Source: Bin5 sp965261695 (lineage in GTDB: Bacteria > Chloroflexota > Anaerolineae > Caldilineales > Caldilineaceae). Taken from it: a stretch of 64,000 nucleotides of DNA. The notes under the pieces were generated by a model, which saw only the letters and a program-made list of their open reading frames with translations, ran no database searches and was not told the DNA's origin. Positions within the stretch are counted from its first letter, which is position 1, and every line of letters starts with the position of its first letter. Both the position numbers and the translations under genes were made by a program. Positions 42,732-51,756 of this stretch are shown piece after piece. The stretch covers positions 3,534,001 to 3,598,000 of the forward strand of contig OZ253474.1 in the NCBI GenBank assembly GCA_965261695.1, given 5' to 3'.

Positions 42732-43505
42732 TCAGGTGAACAAGGACCTGAAACGCTCGAAAGCCTGATGGTCGTCGGCTTGAGGGAACGCCTCCATGCC
42801 GATGACGCCGTCATAGCCTACCTCGCGCAGCGTTGACACGATGCGCGGATAGTTGATCTCGCCCGTACCCGGTTCATGCCGGCCGGGCACATCCGCCACA
42901 TGCACGTATCCAATGTAGCTGTGGTAATCGCGCAGCGATTGGATCACGTTGCCCTCTTCAATCTGCACGTGGTAGATGTCGCACAGAAGCCGGATGCGCG
43001 GGCTGCCCACCTGTTCAATCAATCGCACCACGTCCTCGGTGTGCGGCAGGGGGTAGCCGGCGTGGTCCACTTTGGTGTTCAGCTGCTCCAGGCTGTAGAC
43101 GACATCATACTTTTCGGCCAACTCCGCCACCTGGCATAAAGTCTTGTAGGCCGCGATCCACTTCGTTGCCGGATGTTCGGCGATGTTGTGCGCCATCTGG
43201 CCCCGCGCGTCAAGCCGGCCGGTCGTGATGCTAAGATTGCGGCACTGGATCCGTTGGGCAACGATCAGGTTCTCCTTCACACCGGCCAGGAACTCCTCGA
43301 CACCATCGGGGTGCATCATGCTGCCCCCGGACCAGCCCGGCATGGCGCAGATCTCGATATCTGGATCGTCTGCGATCGCATCCAGGGCGCTGTCCTCCCA
43401 TCCCCACAGGTCCACGCCGAATCCGGCGCGGCTGATTGTGCGCACGCGCTCCAGGAACGACAGATCGCGCAGCACAGTGCCTTCACAAACCGACAGTCGG
43501 AACAT
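42732..43505 (-). CDS. hydroxypyruvate isomerase-like TIM barrel (Hyi family)
   Basis: A 257-residue Hyi/OtnI-type barrel starting at ATG 43505 behind GGGGAGG. The Glu ligand is in YSLEQLNTKVDHAGYPL, Asp and His in LLCDIYHVQIEEGNV, and the signature VADVPGRHEPGTGEINY is followed by IGMEAFPQ with the last Glu. Compared with the 25963 paralog it is shorter at the N-terminus but closer to canonical hydroxypyruvate isomerase. It is the last gene of the nine-gene operon that begins with the binding protein at 53478. Confidence 0.87.
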   Translation of the reverse strand: MFRLSVCEGTVLRDLSFLERVRTISRAGFGVDLWGWEDSALDAIADDPDIEICAMPGWSGGSMMHPDGVEEFLAGVKENLIVAQRIQCRNLSITTGRLDARGQMAHNIAEHPATKWIAAYKTLCQVAELAEKYDVVYSLEQLNTKVDHAGYPLPHTEDVVRLIEQVGSPRIRLLCDIYHVQIEEGNVIQSLRDYHSYIGYVHVADVPGRHEPGTGEINYPRIVSTLREVGYDGVIGMEAFPQADDHQAFERFRSLFT

Positions 43506-43550
43506 GCTTACCTCCCCAAATTAAGACCGATACCGGCTGGCATGGGCTGT

Positions 43551-45107
43551 TCAACCGGCGGAAGTCTGGTTGCGCCGCCAATATTTTTCCAGATTGAGCC
43601 GAGGCTGCCATGCGAGCAGACGTTTTGCCTTGTCGTTGCAAAACTTGCCGTGCGGCATGTCGTTGCATATGTTCAGGACCTCGAAGTTGCGCGGATACGA
43701 GGGTACTCGCAACGCCTTCCGCATGGCCGCGCCGGCATCTTCCCATGCGATCAACCATGCGCGCGACCGGTAGGAATCATCAACCGGTTCCGCAGGATTG
43801 ACAAGCCCGGCAAACGTCAGCACCGGCGTCTGGATGCCATGAACGTCAGCGAAGATACGGCAGATCTCCTGGCTCAGGTATTTCGTCAGATGGTAGAGAT
43901 CGCTGCCCGGCCGCGCCGGCGCATCAGCTGGCAGATCAAAGTCGTAGCCATAGTTGGTGGGTTCAGGATAGCGCGGTGGGCTCTCTTGCGGGGGACCTGT
44001 ATGCACAAAGCGCCGAATGTTGCACACGAGCGCGGCCCGCAACATATTGTAGACGCCGACGACGTTGACGCGAAAGGCTTCGGCGGGGTCATCGCGCACG
44101 ACAGCACAGTTGATCATTGCATCCATAGCCCGCGCAGCCCGCAGGACCTGCTCAGGGTCGGTGACATCAACGATTTCTATCTCATGGGGCGGCTCGAGCA
44201 GCCGCGGCAACGGCGCGCCCGGCATGTGCGGCCGGTTCTCGGCGACGGTATCGGCCAGCGGGCGCAGGTCGGCCAGTCGCAAAATATGATCGCGGGCAAG
44301 CGCTTCGGCGGTGACGGCGGCAACGGGGCCGCCCGCTCCATAGATGACGACGCGCCGGGGGTTGTGGTCGGCTTCGTCGTCCAGGCGTTTATGCGTCAAA
44401 ATCGGAGGCGGCGGAAAGGGCAGTTCAGCGCCCGTCGTCAGATCGCGGCGCGGCACATAGCCAAACTCCGGAGAACCTGCCAGTCCAACCGGGAAGCGCG
44501 TGTTCGGGCCGCCGCCGGGGATGTGAAAGACCCACCAGCCCGTCTGCGGCCCATCGGCCGGTGGTTCAAAGTTCAGCGCGCACTCGACCGCGTGCACGGC
44601 GTCGTCAACATGCAGCCAGCGGGGATCGGTCGGATTATCATTCGCATAGTAATCGTCAACCACCTCGCCCAGGCGCAACGTAACGACCTGGACCGGTCTT
44701 ACGCGGGCAACCTCGCGCGTGACCAGTTCTGCCAGGTACGGGGCCAGATCGTCGATGTCGGTTGTCGGCAGGGGCGCCCACTGCTCAGCGACCCAATAGT
44801 CCGCCGGGTAACGCTCAAACAGACGCAGCGACGTCAGCAGGATGACGCGTGCGGCCGATGATTGGGTAAGCAAGTTGTAGGTCCCGCGTGTGGCCGCTTC
44901 AAGGATCTCGCCCTCCGGCGCGTCCGGCGCGACGTACGGGGGCGCCAGGACGATAACTTCGCAGTCACTGGCCGCCCTCGCCACTTCGTCCTGGTCGCGC
45001 GGATCGCCGCCGCTACGATCCAGCGTGCGAACGTCATGTCCACGCGCCAAGGCGTTGACGAGGGCGGCGCTTACTCTGTCTTTTCTGCCCGCAATCAAAA
45101 TGGGCAT
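43551..45107 (-). CDS. tandem NAD-dependent epimerase/dehydratase (two fused SDR domains)
   Basis: A 518-residue protein made of two extended-SDR Rossmann domains. Domain 1 (about 1-225) begins PILIAGRKDRVSAAL and lacks both a clean GxxGxxG and a YxxxK. Domain 2 (about 252-518) begins RRVVIYGAGGPVAA and has the catalytic Tyr405-x3-Lys409 in DLYHLTK. The usual family length is about 300 residues, so this is a duplication-fusion in which the first half has probably become structural or regulatory. It likely oxidises, epimerises or dehydrates a sugar or sugar lactone with NAD(P). It lies nine bases after the nitrilase gene. Confidence 0.8.
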   Translation of the reverse strand: MPILIAGRKDRVSAALVNALARGHDVRTLDRSGGDPRDQDEVARAASDCEVIVLAPPYVAPDAPEGEILEAATRGTYNLLTQSSAARVILLTSLRLFERYPADYWVAEQWAPLPTTDIDDLAPYLAELVTREVARVRPVQVVTLRLGEVVDDYYANDNPTDPRWLHVDDAVHAVECALNFEPPADGPQTGWWVFHIPGGGPNTRFPVGLAGSPEFGYVPRRDLTTGAELPFPPPPILTHKRLDDEADHNPRRVVIYGAGGPVAAVTAEALARDHILRLADLRPLADTVAENRPHMPGAPLPRLLEPPHEIEIVDVTDPEQVLRAARAMDAMINCAVVRDDPAEAFRVNVVGVYNMLRAALVCNIRRFVHTGPPQESPPRYPEPTNYGYDFDLPADAPARPGSDLYHLTKYLSQEICRIFADVHGIQTPVLTFAGLVNPAEPVDDSYRSRAWLIAWEDAGAAMRKALRVPSYPRNFEVLNICNDMPHGKFCNDKAKRLLAWQPRLNLEKYWRRNQTSAG

Positions 45108-45116
45108 GGTGGCTCG

Positions 45117-46022
45117 TCATCCCGCGATAAACAGGGGGCTCTTGTAGATTTCCGGTCGGATACGTCGTACAGTGCATTCGCTGTTTGAGCGCGCGGCTGA
45201 AAGCGCCCGCCTGGACACGTCAGCGAGAACCATGCCCTCATCCTGCAACAGTTCGTCGATGACGTTGCCTGCCGGGTCGATTGCCAGCGATAACCCCGGG
45301 AACCAGGCATTGCCGCTCATTCCCGTTTGATTGGCGTAGAAAACGTAGATGCCGTTGTCGGCGGCGCGCGCCGGCAGAACCTTCATATTGAGTTGCCTGA
45401 GCTCCTCGCTCATTTCGGCTGCTCGTCCGATCTCATGAGGAGGGTAACTTTGACCGACGGCAAGCAGAAAGAAATCGACCTCAGCGCTCGCCGCGGCCCT
45501 GAAAATTTCCGGCACGTTCAGGTCATAACAGATGCCCACCGAGAATCTCCAATTCTGTGAATTGACGACCGGCAGGGATTCGCCCGGCTCAAACCATTTC
45601 CGCTCGGTTTCGTTCGGCAGATGCAGTTTTGAGTACGTTGTCAGGTAGCCCGCCGGTCCGACGATCAGCGCGCTGTTGCGCAGCCCGCCATCGCCCGGCT
45701 CGATGGTGCCGACGACAACTGTCAACTGTAAATCACGACAGAGAGATTCCAGGAATGGGACGGCCTTCTGCGCGGTTGCGGCAGCTATCGCCTCAGCCTC
45801 CTGAAGGCTCAGATCGGACTTGTTCATCGAGCCGGTGATGCACTCTTCCGGGAAGAGGACAAAGCGGGCGCCGGCCGCCGCCGCCTTCCGGCACCAGTGC
45901 GCGATGCGCGCCAAATTCGTTGATGGATCCGCCATCACGCTGGTCATGCTGACCATCGCAACGCGCGTCGTCCCGTCCTGCACGGCCTGCTCATCAGGCG
46001 AATTCTCAACTGGGCGTGCCAT
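45117..46022 (-). CDS. carbon-nitrogen hydrolase (nitrilase superfamily)
   Basis: A 301-residue cytosolic amidase-type enzyme. The Glu-Lys-Cys triad is complete: Glu59 in LFPEECI, Lys132 in YSKLHLPNETE and Cys165 in VGICYDLNVPE. It hydrolyses a non-peptide C-N bond such as an amide, carbamoyl or N-acyl group. The start ATG follows AAGGGAAAG. Its presence between a sialidase-like gene and an SDR fusion suggests removal of an N-linked group from an amino-sugar or amide product; that is inference. Confidence 0.9.
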   Translation of the reverse strand: MARPVENSPDEQAVQDGTTRVAMVSMTSVMADPSTNLARIAHWCRKAAAAGARFVLFPEECITGSMNKSDLSLQEAEAIAAATAQKAVPFLESLCRDLQLTVVVGTIEPGDGGLRNSALIVGPAGYLTTYSKLHLPNETERKWFEPGESLPVVNSQNWRFSVGICYDLNVPEIFRAAASAEVDFFLLAVGQSYPPHEIGRAAEMSEELRQLNMKVLPARAADNGIYVFYANQTGMSGNAWFPGLSLAIDPAGNVIDELLQDEGMVLADVSRRALSAARSNSECTVRRIRPEIYKSPLFIAG

Positions 46023-46102
46023 GTGCTTTCCCTTCGAATTAAATTCTGCAGTGCGGACTTTCTGATGTCAAAGCGGCGGTCCTGAGCAGAGTTGATGGCG
46101 GA

Positions 46103-47293
46103 TCACCCGGTCGGATGCACTTTTCGATATTGATCCGCGCTGACCTTCAACGCCTGCTCATGGTAGATCACGTTCTTGCTGCGATCATAGTGATGCATGT
46201 TCACGGCACTGGGGTCGTGGCGGATGATGTGCCCCAACTCCCCTTCCGGGCATAGGAGCCAGTCGCTGCGCCTGATGAGGTAGCTGCGGATGTGGCCCAT
46301 CGGCGCGTCGTCCACAAGGTATTGGATCACAAACAGGTCACCGCCGGGCAGTTGCACCCAGCTGGAATAGGCGCCGTCAGGGTGGATACTGCGGTCGTGA
46401 TCGACGAATAAGCGTCTGAACGTCGGTGCCAGATGTGATTTGCGCACGTTCAGCGCGCTCTCCGGGTCGGCTGCGCTATCCTGGTTCTCGACGTGCAACA
46501 CCAGCTGCCGCGGCGATGTGCCAAGTCCGTAGGTGACGGCGATCTCGCCGCTGCGCAGCCGCCCGGCATGGGGTCGCCCGACACATACAAGTAGCTCAGC
46601 GCGGTATGGCCCTTGCCAGGTTTTTCCTCCGTCCTTCGAGAGCGCCTTATAACCGCACACCCGCTCCCGGTCTTCGCGCATGAAACAGATCAATGTGCCG
46701 TCATCCAACTCGGCAAACGTGCCCTCATTCAGCCACAGCGCATCGGTTGACGCGACGTGGCGGGCCTCCTGCCACGTCCGGCCATCGTCAAAGGACAGGA
46801 AGGCATCGAACGACCACACCTCACCGGGGATGGGTTTGCAATTGCTGTCGCCGCCGATGATGACCGTTCCCGAACTCGTCTTGAACATGCAAGGACAGAT
46901 GTGGCCTTTTATGCCCGTCTTTTCCCTGGAACTCCAGGTTGCCCCGCCGTCTTCGGAGCGCCAGATGAGAATCTCGGTATCCAGTGAATACTCCGGCTCG
47001 AACGGTGGAATCCAGTCGCAGATGAGAATGAGCCGGTTTCCGCCCAGGTGAAGTATGCGCGGGTTGTTCAGACCGCCATCCTGCTCATAGTCGGCGCACT
47101 CGTCAACGATCTGTTTCGCTCCCCAGTTCAGACCGCCGTCGCGGCTGATCTGCAGCGCGATTCTGGAGAAGGGGTGAAAGAGATGGTACAGGCTTTCACG
47201 GTAGATGCAGACGAGCGACCCGTCGTCACACATCGCCAGGTCCGGCGCAGCTTTGTACACGCTATCATCTCTGGAAACGATTGAGGTGATCAT
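46103..47293 (-). CDS. sialidase-like (exo-alpha-sialidase/BNR) beta-propeller protein
   Basis: A 396-residue six-bladed propeller. Asp-box repeats SRDGGLNW, SEDGGATW, SFDDGRTW and SKDGGKTW mark successive blades. The N-terminal PDLAMCDDGSLVCIYRES holds an Arg that could belong to the carboxylate-binding triad. The C-terminal HPDGAYSSWVQLPGG is a typical closing blade. No signal peptide is seen, so it would act on imported sugar inside the cell; many such proteins are glycoside hydrolases of unknown specificity. The start ATG has AGAGGAACC. Confidence 0.75.
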   Translation of the reverse strand: MITSIVSRDDSVYKAAPDLAMCDDGSLVCIYRESLYHLFHPFSRIALQISRDGGLNWGAKQIVDECADYEQDGGLNNPRILHLGGNRLILICDWIPPFEPEYSLDTEILIWRSEDGGATWSSREKTGIKGHICPCMFKTSSGTVIIGGDSNCKPIPGEVWSFDAFLSFDDGRTWQEARHVASTDALWLNEGTFAELDDGTLICFMREDRERVCGYKALSKDGGKTWQGPYRAELLVCVGRPHAGRLRSGEIAVTYGLGTSPRQLVLHVENQDSAADPESALNVRKSHLAPTFRRLFVDHDRSIHPDGAYSSWVQLPGGDLFVIQYLVDDAPMGHIRSYLIRRSDWLLCPEGELGHIIRHDPSAVNMHHYDRSKNVIYHEQALKVSADQYRKVHPTG

Positions 47294-47314
47294 TAGGTTC
47301 CTCTCAATTGTGCG

Positions 47315-48610
47315 TCAGGCGTAATGTCTGATGGTCGAGCGCAATGCCTCTACCTGTCCGTTCACTCTGTCCAGACTCTGCATACCGGCCTTGAACAGGC
47401 ACAGCCGGCTATGAATGCTCTCCACGTTCGGACAGTCGCCCCTGCCGTAGCGCTTCACGGCGCCCTTGTACCGGGGATCGAAATTCGGTGCCCGTTCACG
47501 GCTGCCAAAGAAGGCCATGGTCTGGAAAATCGGCTCGAGATGGACAGGCACCCAGGCGCCGTACAGACCGTCTCCGCCGTGCTCGATGAAGGTTTGCCTG
47601 AAGGTGCGCCAATCCACCCCCAGGGCTTCCTCGTCCAGTCTGCACGTGTAGCACCAATAGGTATGAGTGCTATCTTCCGGAACATGCGGCGGAATCAGCC
47701 ATCCGCACTTTTCTTCACGGATTGCGGCCTCGTACTGGGAACCGATGTAGCGCCGCGCCGCGACCAGGTAATCCAGGCGCTCAAGTTGACCAAGTCCGAG
47801 CGCGGCCTGCATGGCCGACATACGGAAGTTGTAGCCCATGCGGTCGTGGCGCTCGAAACTCCAATCCTGGCGTTCATCGCGGGGGATGAGGGTGGAGCCA
47901 GGCCGGGCATCCAGTGTGCGATATCCCTGTATGGCGGCCTTGCGGATCGCGCGCGCATATTCCTCGTCATTCGTGATCACCATGCCGCCGTCGCCGCCGC
48001 TGGTCATGTGCTTCGACCCCTGCAAGCTCAGGCTCGCCGCATGACCGATGGTGCCGACCAGCCTGCCCTTGTATGACGCCAGGAAGCATTGGGCGTCATC
48101 CTCGACAACTGTGAGATTGTAGCGATCCGCCAAATCCAACAGGGGATCGAAATCGGGCGGGAGGCCGAAAATGCTCACCGGAATGATCGCTTTCGTAAAG
48201 GGCGTGATCTTGCGTTCAACGTCCGCCGGGTCGATGTTGTATGTGCGCGGATCACTGTCGACGAAGACGGGCACGGCGCCGCATTGGACGACGACAAATG
48301 CGGTGGCCGCCATGGTCAACGTGGGCACGATGACCTCATCGCCGGGGCCGACGCCGGCGGCCAGCAGACAGGACAACAATGTGCCCGAACCGGAGTTGTG
48401 CGAGATAGCGAATTCGACGCCGAACTTTTCGGCGAACGCAGCCTCGAAACGTTCGAGCATGTGGGCAGATTCGCGGTTGCCGAATCCGTCGTCGAGCACT
48501 TCGTTCATGTAGCGCCGGTCTGCTTCCCCACAGCGATTGGGCGGAAGACGGCTGAAGATCTCCGCGGGGTCCAGCTTGCCGGGATCCATTGTGACGAGGG
48601 GACTGAGCAT
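47315..48610 (-). CDS. DegT/DnrJ/EryC1/StrS family aminotransferase
   Basis: A 431-residue PLP-dependent sugar aminotransferase starting at ATG 48610 behind GGAGG. The internal-aldimine Lys200 is in SLQGSKHMTSGGDGG. HNSGSGTLLSCLLAAGVGPGDEVIVPTLTM and VVEDDAQCF are also standard. The family makes or breaks amino-sugars from keto-sugars, or runs related 3-keto chemistry. It lies next to a Gfo/Idh/MocA oxidoreductase, a common pairing where the oxidoreductase produces the keto-sugar. Confidence 0.9.
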   Translation of the reverse strand: MLSPLVTMDPGKLDPAEIFSRLPPNRCGEADRRYMNEVLDDGFGNRESAHMLERFEAAFAEKFGVEFAISHNSGSGTLLSCLLAAGVGPGDEVIVPTLTMAATAFVVVQCGAVPVFVDSDPRTYNIDPADVERKITPFTKAIIPVSIFGLPPDFDPLLDLADRYNLTVVEDDAQCFLASYKGRLVGTIGHAASLSLQGSKHMTSGGDGGMVITNDEEYARAIRKAAIQGYRTLDARPGSTLIPRDERQDWSFERHDRMGYNFRMSAMQAALGLGQLERLDYLVAARRYIGSQYEAAIREEKCGWLIPPHVPEDSTHTYWCYTCRLDEEALGVDWRTFRQTFIEHGGDGLYGAWVPVHLEPIFQTMAFFGSRERAPNFDPRYKGAVKRYGRGDCPNVESIHSRLCLFKAGMQSLDRVNGQVEALRSTIRHYA

Positions 48611-48644
48611 AGGCGACCTCCTCCAAGTTGAAGTGTGCCCTTCG

Positions 48645-49730
48645 CTAACCAACTTTTTCCATTGCGACGAACGATTGCAGAAATTCCTGCACCCTGACGG
48701 GCTGTCCTGTGCGACAGCTCTCGATCGCGGCGAAGATGAGGGCCACAGATTGCAGGTTGGCCTCTACGTTTGTTTCCATCGGCTCGCCGCCGTCGAGCCA
48801 GCGCACGAACTTTTCGATCAGCCACGTGTTTGACCACTTGGGCTGTGCTCGCAAGGGGATCTCCTCGCTCTGCTTCTGTCGGCTCTTGGCCCGCTGCGAG
48901 GCTGGATCGTATACAAGACGCTCCAGGCGGCGGTGGTCGAGTGTCAGCGTTGCCAGCTCGCACTCGGCGCGGAAGTATTCCTGGCCCCAGTCGTTCAGCC
49001 CGACGGCGTTGGTTTTGGCGCCTTCGTAGATGGCCCGCGTCCCGTTGTTGAACTGCATCGTTACCAGAGCTTGCGAATCGCCGCTGAACTCGCCCCATGG
49101 CGGGTTCCACGTCTGCGCGTAGATGGTATCGCATTCGGCTCCGGCCAGGTCGGCCAGAATGTCGAGGTGATGCACCGCCCCTTCGACCATCAGCGGGTCG
49201 GGGATCTGGTAGCGGAACTTGCCCCAACTGCCGAACTTGCGGCAGTCACAGGTAAAGCGGCAGACCAGATAGTCGAGCGCACCATAGCGCCCGGAGCGCA
49301 GTGCGTCGCGCAAGGTCGTCTTGTCCTGGTCGAAGCGGTGACTCATGGTCACGCCCATTTTCACACCGGCGCGCCTGACCTTTGCGGCGATACGAACCGA
49401 TGCGGCCATTGAGTCGGCGATCGGCTTTTCGGACAGGATGTGCATGCCGTGGGCCAGGGCCGCGTCCACAACCGCTTCGTGGTGGGCGGGCGGCACAACG
49501 ATCGTGCAGAAGTCGGCCCTGTTCTCGGCGAAGGCTTTCTCAATGTCGGTGTAACATTGGTCGGCCCGCAGGTCGAGAAAGGCGCGGGCGTTTTTGAGCG
49601 CCTCGGGGTTGATATCGACGGCCGCAACGACCTCGATCAGGCCGTCCTGCATATTGGGCGGCAGAAAGAGTTTGCACCAGCCCGCGCCGTGACCTCCAGT
49701 ACCAACCTGGATCATCTTGTAGGTTTTCAT
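48645..49730 (-). CDS. Gfo/Idh/MocA family oxidoreductase
   Basis: A 361-residue NAD(P)-dependent sugar/cyclitol dehydrogenase. ATG 49730 is used; a longer frame overlaps the permease gene and lacks homology. The Rossmann fingerprint GTGGHGAGW is close to the N-terminus, the EKP motif (LSEKPIADS) follows at about residue 100, and EGAVHHLDIL holds the usual Asp/His pair of the active site. It oxidises or reduces a ring hydroxyl. Its start is one base after the permease stop. Confidence 0.9.
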   Translation of the reverse strand: MKTYKMIQVGTGGHGAGWCKLFLPPNMQDGLIEVVAAVDINPEALKNARAFLDLRADQCYTDIEKAFAENRADFCTIVVPPAHHEAVVDAALAHGMHILSEKPIADSMAASVRIAAKVRRAGVKMGVTMSHRFDQDKTTLRDALRSGRYGALDYLVCRFTCDCRKFGSWGKFRYQIPDPLMVEGAVHHLDILADLAGAECDTIYAQTWNPPWGEFSGDSQALVTMQFNNGTRAIYEGAKTNAVGLNDWGQEYFRAECELATLTLDHRRLERLVYDPASQRAKSRQKQSEEIPLRAQPKWSNTWLIEKFVRWLDGGEPMETNVEANLQSVALIFAAIESCRTGQPVRVQEFLQSFVAMEKVG

Positions 49731-49731
49731 A

Positions 49732-50667
49732 TTATTCCAGCGCCTGCCGACCGCGGATATCGAAGGCATCGCGCAGGCCGTCGCCAATAAAGTTGATGCT
49801 CAGGACCGCCAAACTGATAGCGAGCCCCGGCGGCAGCCATAGCCAGGGCATTTCACTCAAGGCAAAAATAAACCGGGCATCGCGGATCAGCGTCCCCCAG
49901 GTGGCCGTTGGTGGCCGCACCCCCAGTCCCAGGAAACTCAGCCCAGTCTCCGCCAGGATGGCCCCTGCCATCCCCAGCGTCGCTGCTACCATTAGCGGCC
50001 CTAACAAGTTGGGGAGGATATGCCGTCCCAGCATGCGCCAATGGCCCACCCCGATGGCGCGGGCCGCCAAGATGAAATCGTGTTCCCGCAATGACAGAAC
50101 CTGTCCGCGCACCAGCCGGGCCAGCCCCGGCCAGGTGAACAGGCCGAGCACCAGTATCACATTAAATATGCTGGGCCCCAAGACACCAACCAGGATGAGG
50201 ACGAGCACAAAGGTGGGGAAGGTCATCATCACGTCGGTGAAGCGCATGATGGCCATGTCGACTTTGCTCCCTAAATAGCCGCTTAGCGCCCCCACGAAGA
50301 ACCCGATGGCAACTTGGATGCTCACGGCCACGATGCCCACCGTCATGGACACGCGGGTCCCGTAGATCAGCCGGCTGAGAAGGTCTCGGCCCGCTTTATC
50401 AGTACCCATTAGGTTCTGGTTATTCGGCGACTGGAATCTTTGGTCACTATTGACGTCATTGGGATCGTACGGCGCCAGGACCGGTGCAAACACCGCCACC
50501 AGCAGCATAAACAGGATCACTATGGCGCCGAACAGGGCCGGCCGGTGGCGGAGAAAGCGCCGGCCGGCGCGGCGCCGGGGTGAGTCAGCCAGGCCTGCCG
50601 CGGCGACGCGCTCGGCCGAGGGGTCACCCGCTAGCGGTTTTTGCATGTCTTTCGTGGTCATGGTCAC
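49732..50667 (-). CDS. ABC transporter permease, DppC/OppC type
   Basis: A 311-residue permease probably starting at GTG 50667, correctly spaced from AGAGGAA; an ATG two codons later is possible. LMGTDKAGRDLLSRLIYGTR, the EAA loop AARAIGVGHWRMLGRHILPNLL and SFLGLGVRPPTATWG are diagnostic. It is a paralog of the 19134 permease. Downstream genes are catabolic enzymes and no ATPase is present. Confidence 0.92.
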   Translation of the reverse strand: MTMTTKDMQKPLAGDPSAERVAAAGLADSPRRRAGRRFLRHRPALFGAIVILFMLLVAVFAPVLAPYDPNDVNSDQRFQSPNNQNLMGTDKAGRDLLSRLIYGTRVSMTVGIVAVSIQVAIGFFVGALSGYLGSKVDMAIMRFTDVMMTFPTFVLVLILVGVLGPSIFNVILVLGLFTWPGLARLVRGQVLSLREHDFILAARAIGVGHWRMLGRHILPNLLGPLMVAATLGMAGAILAETGLSFLGLGVRPPTATWGTLIRDARFIFALSEMPWLWLPPGLAISLAVLSINFIGDGLRDAFDIRGRQALE

Positions 50668-50684
50668 GCGAGTTCCTCTATCGC

Positions 50685-51656
50685 TTACTCATAACGCACA
50701 CGGGGATCCACGAAGACGTAGGCAATGTCAGCGATCAGGTTGGCCAGCATGACCATAGTCGCCACCATCAGTGCCATGCCCATTTGGAGCGGATAGTCCC
50801 TGTTCATGAGGGCTCTGTAGCCCAGCAGGCCCAAGCCATTCCAACTGAAAATCGTTTCAATGATGAACGAGCCCCCCAGCAGGACTGGCAGGCTGAGGCC
50901 TATGATAGTGACCAAAGGCATAAGGGCATTCCGCAGCGTATGTCGCAGGATCACCAGCCATTCCGGCAACCCCTTTGCCCGCGCGGTAACCACGTAGTCG
51001 CCACTCAGGGCATCTAGCATGCTGGCTCGAGTGTAGCGCAGAAAGGAAGCTATATGCACGATGCCTCCTGCCATGCTCGGTAGGATCATGTGGCGTAGGA
51101 GATCCAGATTGAACCCCCTGGGTTCCCCGACTGTCCACATTCCGGCAATAGGCAACCAGCCCAACTTCACAGCAAATACGTACATGGAAATTAGAGCGAT
51201 GAAGAAGCTCGGCACCGAAATGCCGAACAAAGCAACAAACGTTAGGACATGATCCACCACAGAGTACTGTTTGAGCGCTGACATCACGCCCAGGATAATA
51301 CCAAAAAGGAGAGCCATGCCGATAGAGGAGGCCTGCAGGAGCAAAGTGGCCGGCAGCACCTCGGCGATCATCTCGGATATGGGTCTATCGGTCGTGTAGG
51401 AGTAGCCCAGGTTGCCCCTCAGCACTTCTCCCAGCCAGATCACATAGCGCACGTAAATGGGTTTGTCTAACCCGTACCTCTCGCGCAGCACCTCCATACC
51501 ACTGCCTATTTGGGTGGTGGCCTCCATGACCCCAGGCTTGATGAGCGCCGTCACAGGGTCGCCCGGCGCCAGGGTGAAGATGACAAAGGTCAGGAGCGTA
51601 ATACCCAAGAGCAGGACAGGAACCCACAACAAACGTCGCAGAATGTAAGCAGTCAC
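50685..51656 (-). CDS. ABC transporter permease, DppB/OppB type
   Basis: A 323-residue permease starting most likely at GTG 51656, seven bases after GGAGG; a TTG two codons earlier is too close to that site. It has the first helix ILRRLLWVPVLLLGITLL, then APGDPVTALIKPG, the EAA loop TARAKGLPEWLVILRHTLRNAL and the C-terminal PRVRYE. It pairs with the 49732 product. A strong stem-loop separates it from the binding-protein gene upstream. Confidence 0.92.
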   Translation of the reverse strand: MTAYILRRLLWVPVLLLGITLLTFVIFTLAPGDPVTALIKPGVMEATTQIGSGMEVLRERYGLDKPIYVRYVIWLGEVLRGNLGYSYTTDRPISEMIAEVLPATLLLQASSIGMALLFGIILGVMSALKQYSVVDHVLTFVALFGISVPSFFIALISMYVFAVKLGWLPIAGMWTVGEPRGFNLDLLRHMILPSMAGGIVHIASFLRYTRASMLDALSGDYVVTARAKGLPEWLVILRHTLRNALMPLVTIIGLSLPVLLGGSFIIETIFSWNGLGLLGYRALMNRDYPLQMGMALMVATMVMLANLIADIAYVFVDPRVRYE

Positions 51657-51693
51657 ATTCAAGCCTCCACCGACAGAACATCATCGTTGGCCT

Positions 51694-51731
51694 GGGAGGG
51701 CAGGATGCGTCCACTCACACCCTGCCCTCCC
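51694..51731 (-). other. stem-loop between binding-protein and permease genes
   Basis: GGGAGGGCAGG (51694-51704) pairs perfectly with CCTGCCCTCCC (51721-51731) across a 16-base loop. There is no T-run, so an mRNA-stabilising or processing role is more likely than termination. Confidence 0.55.
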
Positions 51732-51756
51732 CATGGCCGCTTGCTGCGCCGCGCAG

